From assembly GCA_017521325.1 (NCBI GenBank), contig JAFXCV010000046.1:1-38155 (forward strand): a DNA stretch of 38,155 nucleotides, given 5' to 3'. This DNA is from Oscillospiraceae bacterium. GTDB taxonomy: Bacteria > Bacillota > Clostridia > Oscillospirales > Ruminococcaceae. Positions 9,201 to 14,722 of the stretch are shown here, piece by piece. A program made the position numbers and the translations under genes. Position 1 is the stretch's first letter. Every line of letters begins with the position of its first letter. The notes under the pieces were generated by a model. The model saw only the letters and a program-made list of their open reading frames with translations. It was not told where the DNA came from and made no database searches.

Positions 9201-11663
9201 TCGGAAGAGGACATGGATGCACTTGAGGCATACATCAAGAAGGCGGCAGAGCTTAGCCCGCAGGGTATGCTGAATGCCGATCTTGATGCAAGCGGTACCG
9301 TTGATATGACCGACCTTGTCATTCTTGCCCTGTACCTTTCCGGCGAAATTGATGAGCTTCCTTACACGGGAGAAATCCCCACGAACGAAGAAACTGATCC
9401 TACAACTACAACCACGACAACCACCACCACAACGACTGAAACTACAACTACTACCACCACAACGACCGAAACTACAACTACTACCACCACAACGACCGAA
9501 ACTACAACTACTACCACCACAACAACTGAAACTACAACTACTACCACCACAACAACTGAAACCACAACTACTACCACCACAACAACTGAAACTACAACTA
9601 CCACCACAGAGTCCACAACAACGACGACTACCACATCTGCAACAAAGCCCACAACAACAACGACTACCACATCTGCAACAAAGCCCACAACAACGACGAC
9701 TACCACATCTGCAACAAAGCCCACAACAACGACGACTACCACATCTGCCACAAAGCCCACAACAACAACGACTACCACATCTGCCACAAAGCCCACAACA
9801 ACAACGACTACCACATCTGCAACAAAGCCCACAACAACAACGACTACCACATCTGTAACAAAGCCCACAACAACGACTACCACATCTGCAACAAAGCCCA
9901 CAACAACGACGACCACCACATCTGCCACAAAGCCCACAACAACGACCACCACATCTGCAACAAAGCCTACAACGGTGACAACGACTACCACATCCACAAC
10001 GGAAGCGACCACAACAACGGAAGCAACCACTACGACAGAAGCGACCACCACAACAGAGGCAACCACCACAACGGAAGCGACCACAACAACGGAAGCAACT
10101 ACTACGACAGAAGAAACCACCACAACGGAAGCAACTACCACAACTACGACGCTTGCAGAATTCAAGTGGAACAAGGACAACTGGAGCTTCACAGAAACGA
10201 CAGCTTCCAAGACAAACGGCGAACTCATCAGCGATGCATATCTTGCAGCACTCAAGGAGAATCTGACCAATGTCGAGTATGAGATCCTGTTTGGCAAGAA
10301 TGGCTATTTCAGTAAGCCCGCATCCGACCGTTCCTACGGTATGAGTGCCGTGGCACTTCTTGCAAAGCACGGTCTGCTGCCGTTCGGCGAGTACAAGGAC
10401 GGTGCGAAGAATCTCCATACGCTCGAAAACAGCGAGGAAATCCAGTCCCTGATCACCTACTATGATGCGCTGCGCTACAAGGATGCGTACATGGCGAACA
10501 TGGTGGATGGGATGAATTTCAAGAGTTCTGAAAACGCAGACAGAATCGTAAAAGAGATGGAAAAGCATGGCATGCTCCTCCTGTCCTATACGATCAAGAG
10601 TGGTGCGCCGCATACGGTGCTTGCGTATAAGATTGAAACCGGCAGCTTTAACAGTGACGGATTCACTTACCCAAATAAGCTTTACATTTATGATCCTGTC
10701 AAAGACGACGAAGCATATATCCTCTTTACCAACAGCGGTGCATTCAGACTTGATAAAGAGAATATCAACATCAGCTTTATCCAAGGTGATGCTGCGCTGA
10801 TCAATGACGGCGGTTATCTTGCAGGAACCCGTAAGGATTCTGAATACGATTATGCATTCGTTGAATGTGAGAAAATCGATACAATGAATTACGAAATCAA
10901 CCTGAACGGAAAAATGGAATTCATGAACAACGTTCCCTGCTTCTTCGCTCCGGATGCAAACTCGAATGGCTATGTCAAGCAGACGGACGCAGGCGATCTG
11001 GATGCCATGATCCGCTATTCCGACTGGCTGGTTCGTGCAAGTGCAAAGGACTTTGCGACAATCAGCTTTGACAAGACAGCATGTTCCGTATCCGTAAGTG
11101 CGGATGCGGCAGCTCCCTACACACTGAGCATGACGCTGGGCGACAATTGTCCCATGACATGGTTCACCCTGCAAATCAGCGGCGCTTCTGCAAAGAAGGC
11201 AACGCTTACGGCAGTGGAAAATGGTTATATTCTGGAATCTGACGAAAATCTCAGCGGCATCACCGCAGAAGCCTTCGGCAAGGATTCCTCCGCAAAAATC
11301 AGTTTCTCCTGCGAATACAAGAAGGTTCTCATCTATCAGACCGACGATAACAAGCTCGGCGTGAAGGCGGATGCGGACGGTGACGGAATCTATGAAACTG
11401 ACATTACTCTGACACAGAAGCTGCTGGGCGATGTGAACGAGGACGGCAAGATTGATTCCGTGGACGCAGCAGAAATCCTTGTAGCAGCAGCAAGCAAGGG
11501 TGCAGGCGGCGAAGGACTTTCCGAACAGCTTGCTCCCATTGCAGACGTCAACAGCAACGGCGACTATGATGCAACGGACGCAGCATTTATCCTGCAGTTT
11601 GCGGCATATGCCGGTGCAGGCGGAAAGGATTCTCTTCCTGAATTTATCAATTCCATCTCCTGA
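3243..11663 (+). CDS. Giant secreted BspA-type LRR protein with two dockerins and a papain-like domain
   Basis: A 2806-residue secreted protein. A signal peptide (residues ~1-41, cut near AFA-AD) precedes five super-modules, each opening with a W-x-LD-x-x-G-x-L-x-I-x-G sequence and PW, continuing with ~23-residue LRR_5 repeats (I-P-x-x-V-T-x-I-G-x-x-A-F), and closing with a Y-G-Y-x-x-STA-x-x-YAD sequence. Module openings are near bases 3384, 4711, 5668, 7186 and 7684. A Pro/Thr/Glu/Asp linker (residues ~1796-1973) leads to dockerin 1 (~1975-2040, YGDANADGKLSEEDMD and NADLDASGTVDMTD). A Thr-rich linker (~2050-2304) leads to a papain-like domain (~2306-2552), an unrecognised beta-rich region, and C-terminal dockerin 2 (~2728-2806, LLGDVNEDGKIDSVDA and ADVNSNGDYDATDA). 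Dockerins bind cohesins, so it probably joins a cellulosome-like complex. The start at 3243 has ribosome site AAGGAAGGTG; an upstream in-frame ATG at 3198 overlaps the promoter. The gene stands alone. Confidence 0.9.
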   Translation: MSKFKRVLSACLALSVTAMNVPLTPDGLGSILPQISFSAFAADVEFGRCGEDLDWALDSDGTLTIKGKGAMYDWESGKAPWYEKRASITAVVLPDGLTSIGNYAFQGMTNLETITLPEGLTTIGENAFNVCTSLKEVTFPESLESIKTRAFFNTALTAVSIPAGVTEIQDRAFSLSENLAAVEVAEANANYCSVDGILFNKDKTELVFYPPAKEGTAYTTPDSVTSLHANAFDYSKLTDITLNEGIAQIGASAFLFCKNLKTVTLPDTLTEIAKQAFYGCESLESITFPESLKTLDKEVFMNCTALTSVHIPKNLTSIGVGAFSSSTTSLREITVDAENTAYTAVDGVLFSKDMTTLYSYPSAKEGETYVIPNSVTTVYTGAFRNCTLKTITFPYALETIGSKAFADSLSLTEVSLPASVKKIGTNAFGNCNALTSVYIRNPECEIAENDGDETFPFAVELYGYVNSTTQEYADKRGNEVTFVPFETIVSGTVEGLSWSLDTAGLLTIGDGETAAMPEWKSKTDVPWLNSAFGSWKAEDILKIVIEDGVTNISSSAFSDCKNVQEIVIPDSMTSIGEYAFSRCEKLKSIRIPANVTSIASTAFWNANDLQAFEVDAENTVFKDEDGILFSKDGTKLLRYPNARKADYCTFSYRLDEEENEFEGEFYVVPEGVTEIGAYAFFEDDDFVRIVLPEGLETIGEAAFCGTDALKLLNIPTTLTSISDDAFLRSGLYEVRLSEGVANVGESAFYLSNLNELVVRNQTCVLSESMPEYPSLVPGDCTVYGSDGSTAQAYADATGMDFQQITAVASGDCGTNVKWMLDNTGRLTISGEGEMTNYESYKDVPWNAEEHKELIAKNPIKEIVVEDGVTSIGDRAFYNLDDVYSVQLGKDVKHIGVAAFNGCDLLAVLDLPDALESFDKQAFANCQFLQAFRVSDNNAAFTDIDGVLYSKEENKLLCYPGGRTAAEYVIPEGTETIAYWAFGDVNHLSVIQLPSTLTTIEGYAFSTMKALKEITIPASVTEIGYRAFQGCTEVEKATFEDGAKFVGDEMFTSCHSLAAVELPDSIEKIGSGAFYSCFSLAEIELPEKLTSIESVTFYGCESLKEITIHGNIKSIGSSAFANSGLTKVVIENGLETIGESAFSVCYDLQSIVLPDSVTKIDDNAFRQCTGLTELVLSKNLTTIGNSAFSTCGALQSIVIPDSVTAIGDSAFRNCKGATEVVLSKNLKTIGEGAFRECEAVKNLDIPYSVEELGAYALAGCGKGGSIKIYNPTCTIGEKAISNVESVTLYGYKGSTAQAYAEGLDECILIFVPFELLAEGDLTDTIRWMLDKEGKLHIIGEGEMPDWSNAMAMPWNAYKELIKEAYIGEGVTTIGSYAFEGCKEMDTVEIADSVKSIGNYAFQNCGGLSGIEISENVESIGDAAFNACSKLEKITIYNPECTIADADSIPAKTIICGYWNSTANQFADKNDRKFVRLDAEVIAEGVCGDALTWKLDTYGNLFISGEGRMYDWESRDVKAPWAEYQAQILNVITEGAESIGNYAFDGCENLVSAVFPQDSLVNIGECAFKNCTSLAQFNGGSDLTHIARCAFMGCTALETVMFEELVKEVDVSAFNGCTALESIDVAEDNNTYQDVDGVLLSKDGTQLLYYPLGKKAASYAVPEGVTAIGSNAFERNEALKEITFPEGLISIAQYAFNGCKNLGNVTLPEGVAILGLGAFCETAMTEIILPESVSIIGWSVFAACDKLQTVTIKNPECSIDDSSTLYPIPENVLIKGYSESTAKDYADKHGNPFEPLDPTEPTTEPTTEPTTEPTTESEEPTTESEEPTTDPTEPTTDPTEPTTNPTEPTTNPTEPTTESEEPTTDPTEPTTESEEPTTESEEPTTDPTEPTTESEEPTTDPTEPTTESEEPTTESEEPTTDPTEPTTESEEPTTDPTEPTSESEEPTTESEEPTTESEEPTTESEEPTTEPEIPNEVFYGDANADGKLSEEDMDALEAYIKKAAELSPQGMLNADLDASGTVDMTDLVILALYLSGEIDELPYTGEIPTNEETDPTTTTTTTTTTTTETTTTTTTTTETTTTTTTTTETTTTTTTTTETTTTTTTTTETTTTTTTTTETTTTTTESTTTTTTTSATKPTTTTTTTSATKPTTTTTTTSATKPTTTTTTTSATKPTTTTTTTSATKPTTTTTTTSATKPTTTTTTTSVTKPTTTTTTSATKPTTTTTTTSATKPTTTTTTSATKPTTVTTTTTSTTEATTTTEATTTTEATTTTEATTTTEATTTTEATTTTEETTTTEATTTTTTLAEFKWNKDNWSFTETTASKTNGELISDAYLAALKENLTNVEYEILFGKNGYFSKPASDRSYGMSAVALLAKHGLLPFGEYKDGAKNLHTLENSEEIQSLITYYDALRYKDAYMANMVDGMNFKSSENADRIVKEMEKHGMLLLSYTIKSGAPHTVLAYKIETGSFNSDGFTYPNKLYIYDPVKDDEAYILFTNSGAFRLDKENINISFIQGDAALINDGGYLAGTRKDSEYDYAFVECEKIDTMNYEINLNGKMEFMNNVPCFFAPDANSNGYVKQTDAGDLDAMIRYSDWLVRASAKDFATISFDKTACSVSVSADAAAPYTLSMTLGDNCPMTWFTLQISGASAKKATLTAVENGYILESDENLSGITAEAFGKDSSAKISFSCEYKKVLIYQTDDNKLGVKADADGDGIYETDITLTQKLLGDVNEDGKIDSVDAAEILVAAASKGAGGEGLSEQLAPIADVNSNGDYDATDAAFILQFAAYAGAGGKDSLPEFINSIS
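8628..9153 (+). repeat. Coding tandem repeats, Pro-Thr-Glu/Asp linker
   Basis: Imperfect 15-21-base units encode PTTEP, PTTESEE, PTTDPTE and PTTNPTE in mosaic order within the LRR-dockerin gene. The units are nearly identical at DNA level, which favours slippage and length variation. The protein product is an extended, probably glycosylated linker before dockerin 1. Confidence 0.85.
9400..10155 (+). repeat. Coding tandem repeats, Thr-rich linker
   Basis: Three successive families are visible: ~30-base units encoding ETTTTTTTTT (about 9434-9605), ~33-36-base units encoding TTTTTTTSATKP (about 9612-9970), and 18-base units encoding TTTTEA (about 9995-10145). They separate dockerin 1 from the papain-like domain. 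Such Thr tracts are typical glycosylated spacers in Ruminococcus extracellular proteins. Confidence 0.85.
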
Positions 11664-11683
11664 TACGGAGCGGACAGCAAAAC

Positions 11684-11716
11684 AAACCTCCCATGGCATT
11701 GCCGTGGGAGGTTTTT
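11684..11716 (+). terminator. Rho-independent terminator of the LRR-dockerin gene
   Basis: AAACCTCCCATGGC pairs with GCCGTGGGAGGTTT over an ATT loop (14 bp, one G-T), followed by a T-run. It begins 20 bases after the stop codon. Confidence 0.9.
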
Positions 11717-11728
11717 GCAGAAAGATAA

Positions 11729-11782
11729 GGCAACACCACACAAAGACCGCCTGACGGCTCAGCACGTCTGTGCGGTATTGCC
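11729..11782. repeat. Terminal-inverted-repeat element, copy 2 (54 bp)
   Basis: Ends GGCAACACCACACA and TGTGCGGTATTGCC are inverted with two differences. The interior AAAGACCGCCTGACGGCTC plus AGCACGTC matches copy 1 at 2981-3050 exactly, but the ~16-base insert of copy 1 is missing. The two copies are in the same orientation and bracket the LRR-dockerin gene with its promoter and terminator. Confidence 0.7.
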
Positions 11783-11790
11783 ATAAAAAT

Positions 11791-11820
11791 TTCCCCCATG
11801 GCAAAGCCATGGGGGATTTT
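11791..11820. terminator. Bidirectional terminator between convergent genes
   Basis: TCCCCCATGGC pairs perfectly with GCCATGGGGGA over an AAA loop. TTTTGT follows on the plus strand and AAATTTTTATGG on the minus strand, so it can also end the kinase operon, whose last stop codon is 15 bases away. Confidence 0.85.
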
Positions 11821-11834
11821 GTCTGTTGTGCCGA

Positions 11835-14696
11835 TTATTCTACTGCGATCTGACAGCTCAGCCCCGTATCATAACCATTGAGATACATCCGGACGGTCGC
11901 ATAGCCCGTTCCGATTGCCTTGATATTGCCATTATCATCGACTTCGATCACATCGGTTTCTTCGGTATCGAAAATAATTTCAGCCGTGTTCTGATTTCCG
12001 AAGTACTTACCGGATTGATCCACATAACCGAGCTGGTTGCTTCCTATGTACTCAAATTCGAGTGCTGCACTCTCTCCGACGGAAAGCTCAAGACTTGTTG
12101 TGTAAAGCTTTGCAGTCAGCGGGTCATTGACAATGACCGTACATTCTCTGGTCAGTCCGCCCGGCAATTCCGCAATCATTTTCGCCTGACCGGCTCTGAG
12201 GGGTTTGATGATGACGGATTTGTTGCTGTCATTGCGGTCAAAGCAGATGACATCCGTGTTATCCACTCTCCACGCAACGGAGCTTGCTGCAAAGTTTGTG
12301 GTGTAGGACAGCACAAATTCTTCGTTTTTGGGCATTGTCACGGATTTTGCGAGGAGCGTCAGCTCTGTTGCCGTGACTGTGATCGTGTGCGAAGCTGTCT
12401 TTCCGTTGGAGGTCGAGGCAGTGATGGTTGCTGTGCCCGGATTGATAGCTGTGATCCTGCCTGCGGCGTCCACGCTGATGACGGATGTGTCGGACGATCT
12501 GAAGGTGACGGATTTATCCGCCGCAGCATCGGGAGATACCGTAACGGAAAGCTGTGCCGTGCCGCCCTGATACAGAGAGGTCGGGAGATTTCCCGTAAAT
12601 ACGATGCTCGTCGGAGCAATCGGTTCTGTTGCCTTTGTTGTTTCCGTGGTCGGAGCCTCTGTCACCGTGGGCTTGGTCGTTTCTGTTTCCTGCGGTATTG
12701 TAGCCGATTCCTTAGGGCCAAGGCTGACAACGAGGTATACCGTGTCGCCGGGAACAAGCTCCGCATCCTTTGCAGGGGAGAAGGAGATGACAAGTCCTGC
12801 CTGTACGACATCGCTGTTTTCATATCTGACGTCATTTTTCAGTCCCAGCCTGTCAAGCTGTGAACGTGCATAATCAAGCGTTCTGTACTCGAGGTCGGGA
12901 ACTCTGACAATCTGCTTGCCGAGGGAAATGGTCAGCTCAATGGTCGAACCCGTCATGATCTCGGACCCTGCCGCAACGCTCTGGAGCATAACCGTATTTT
13001 CCGCAAATTCGTTGCTGTAGAGCTTTTCTTTTACAACGATGAGCAGCTGCATTTCCTGTGCGATCGTCAGAACCTCCTGATAGTCCTTGCCGACAAAGTC
13101 GGGGGCTTCGATCATGGTTTCTTCAAATTCCTGTTCGGGGTCACGACCCTTGGAAATGGTCAGTACGATTTCGCTGCCGACAGCAAGCTCCGTACCGGCT
13201 TGCGCACTCTGGCGGATGACATAGCCCTCTGCGATGGTGTCGCTGAATTCCTCCTCCAGACGGTAGACAAAGCGTGCCTCCGTCAGTGAAGCGATGGCTT
13301 CCTGTGCGTTCATACCCTCAAAAGGTGCAACCAAAGCCATTTCCGCACCGCCGCTGATGACAAGATCAATCATGGAATTCCGTTTTACGACTGAACCGCC
13401 GTCAATACTCTGGCGCAGAACGAGGTCTGCGGCAATTTCTGTGGAATACTCCTTGCCTGCGATGCTGTAGAGCAGCGTCTGTTCCGTCAGACGTTCCACA
13501 GCCTTTTCAAGCGTCTGGTCAAGGACGGAGGGAACTCTTGCATTGCCCTCCTCAATACTGATGTCTCCATTGGGATTTGCCAGACCCTGATTCCGACCGA
13601 TGATTCCCGGAATCACAACGGCACAGACCACAACTGCTGTGATTGCCGCTGCTGCAATCAGAAGCTTTGACCACAGGGGGAGTCCGGGCTTTTTAAGCCA
13701 TTTGTTCCGCAGCGGAACAGGCTCGGTCGAGGTCAGTTCCTTTGCAAACTCCTCCATTGTCTGGGTTCTGTCCGCCGCACGCACGCACAGTGCATTGTAA
13801 ATGGCGTTCCGGATGTTTTCGGGAACATCCTTGACAAAGTCTGTGATGGGGACAAGCATGTCCTTTTTGTTTTTGTCGTAATATGCGCCACGTTCGAGAG
13901 AATCGGGCGGTACCTCGCCCGTGATCATCCTGTAAAGCACGGCACCGAGCGCATAGACATCCGTATAGGCTCCCTGTTCGCTGTGGCTGCTGTACTGTTC
14001 CTCCGGCGTGTAACCGGGCTTGATCAGCACGGACATACTGTGCTGTGAGGTGGTGACAAACCGTGCCGCACCGAAGTCGATGAGCTTGAGCTTGCCCTGC
14101 GTCGTCAGAATCAGATTGTCGGGCGCAATGTCACGGTGCAGTACGCTCTGTGCATGGATCGTGCCAAGGGAACGGATGATGGGGAGAACGAGCTGCACTG
14201 CCTTGTCATAGGGCATCTGCGGCTCCTTTTTGAGATGCTCCGAGAGGGAAATGCCGTCGAGCAGCTCCATGATGATGTAGGCGGTTCCGTTTTCCTCAAA
14301 GGAATCATAAACGCTGACAACGCCCTCCTCGGAATTGTATTTTGCAAGCAGCTTTGCTTCATTGTGAAAACGCTTCAGACCGCAGCCGAATTGCTCCGAC
14401 TTTTTTCCGCCGAATACCGTGACTTCCTTTGTGCCCAGTGCACGGGTGGAGAATTCGCTGGGCATATATTCCTTGATTGCAATCTTATGTTCGAGCAGTG
14501 CGTCCCAGCCGATATAGGTCACGCCGAAGCCGCCATAGCCGATGCTTTTACCGACAATATAGCGGTCGTGGATGATATCGCCCGGATCAATGTGAAGGGG
14601 ATTTTCCTTCGTGGAATTGTTGTCATAGCCGCAATGGGGGCAAATGATGATTTCATCTTCAATCTGCTCCATGCAGCCCATGCAGAATGTACTCAT
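11835..14696 (-). CDS. Zinc-ribbon Ser/Thr protein kinase with four PASTA and Ig-like (BIG2) extracellular domains
   Basis: A 953-residue membrane kinase. An N-terminal zinc ribbon (Cys5, Cys8, Cys19, Cys22; CPHCGYD) precedes a Hanks-type kinase domain: glycine loop IGYGGFGV (52-59), ATP-binding Lys75 (IAIKEY), catalytic HRD (187-189) in HRDIAPDN, DFG (207-209), and PGYTPEEQY in the activation segment. The usual catalytic-loop Lys (HRDxK) is Ala. One transmembrane helix (~343-366) leads to four PASTA domains (~386-450, 453-517, 529-593, 597-660), a Thr/Pro linker, a BIG2 Ig-like domain (~694-776) and two further Ig-like segments to the end. PASTA domains usually sense muropeptides or lipid II. 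It is the second gene of a two-gene operon, 26 bases after the other kinase, and divergent from the Tad operon. Its substrates may include FHA-bound proteins there (inference). Confidence 0.92.
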   Translation of the reverse strand: MSTFCMGCMEQIEDEIIICPHCGYDNNSTKENPLHIDPGDIIHDRYIVGKSIGYGGFGVTYIGWDALLEHKIAIKEYMPSEFSTRALGTKEVTVFGGKKSEQFGCGLKRFHNEAKLLAKYNSEEGVVSVYDSFEENGTAYIIMELLDGISLSEHLKKEPQMPYDKAVQLVLPIIRSLGTIHAQSVLHRDIAPDNLILTTQGKLKLIDFGAARFVTTSQHSMSVLIKPGYTPEEQYSSHSEQGAYTDVYALGAVLYRMITGEVPPDSLERGAYYDKNKKDMLVPITDFVKDVPENIRNAIYNALCVRAADRTQTMEEFAKELTSTEPVPLRNKWLKKPGLPLWSKLLIAAAAITAVVVCAVVIPGIIGRNQGLANPNGDISIEEGNARVPSVLDQTLEKAVERLTEQTLLYSIAGKEYSTEIAADLVLRQSIDGGSVVKRNSMIDLVISGGAEMALVAPFEGMNAQEAIASLTEARFVYRLEEEFSDTIAEGYVIRQSAQAGTELAVGSEIVLTISKGRDPEQEFEETMIEAPDFVGKDYQEVLTIAQEMQLLIVVKEKLYSNEFAENTVMLQSVAAGSEIMTGSTIELTISLGKQIVRVPDLEYRTLDYARSQLDRLGLKNDVRYENSDVVQAGLVISFSPAKDAELVPGDTVYLVVSLGPKESATIPQETETTKPTVTEAPTTETTKATEPIAPTSIVFTGNLPTSLYQGGTAQLSVTVSPDAAADKSVTFRSSDTSVISVDAAGRITAINPGTATITASTSNGKTASHTITVTATELTLLAKSVTMPKNEEFVLSYTTNFAASSVAWRVDNTDVICFDRNDSNKSVIIKPLRAGQAKMIAELPGGLTRECTVIVNDPLTAKLYTTSLELSVGESAALEFEYIGSNQLGYVDQSGKYFGNQNTAEIIFDTEETDVIEVDDNGNIKAIGTGYATVRMYLNGYDTGLSCQIAVE

Positions 14697-14722
14697 AAGG
14701 GTAGTACCTACTTTCTATGTAT

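Noticed and set aside
8628..10155. Repeat arrays as a possible CRISPR
   Set aside because: The units are contiguous and in frame with no spacers, so they are protein-coding tandem repeats.
9057..11810. A 917-codon open frame on the minus strand across the LRR-dockerin gene
   Set aside because: It is the antisense shadow of the Thr-rich and dockerin coding region; its translation is Cys/Gly/Arg low complexity with no ribosome site or family match.
11826..12863. A 345-codon plus-strand frame opposite the PASTA/Ig kinase
   Set aside because: Shadow of the Ig-like coding region; no ribosome site and no domain.
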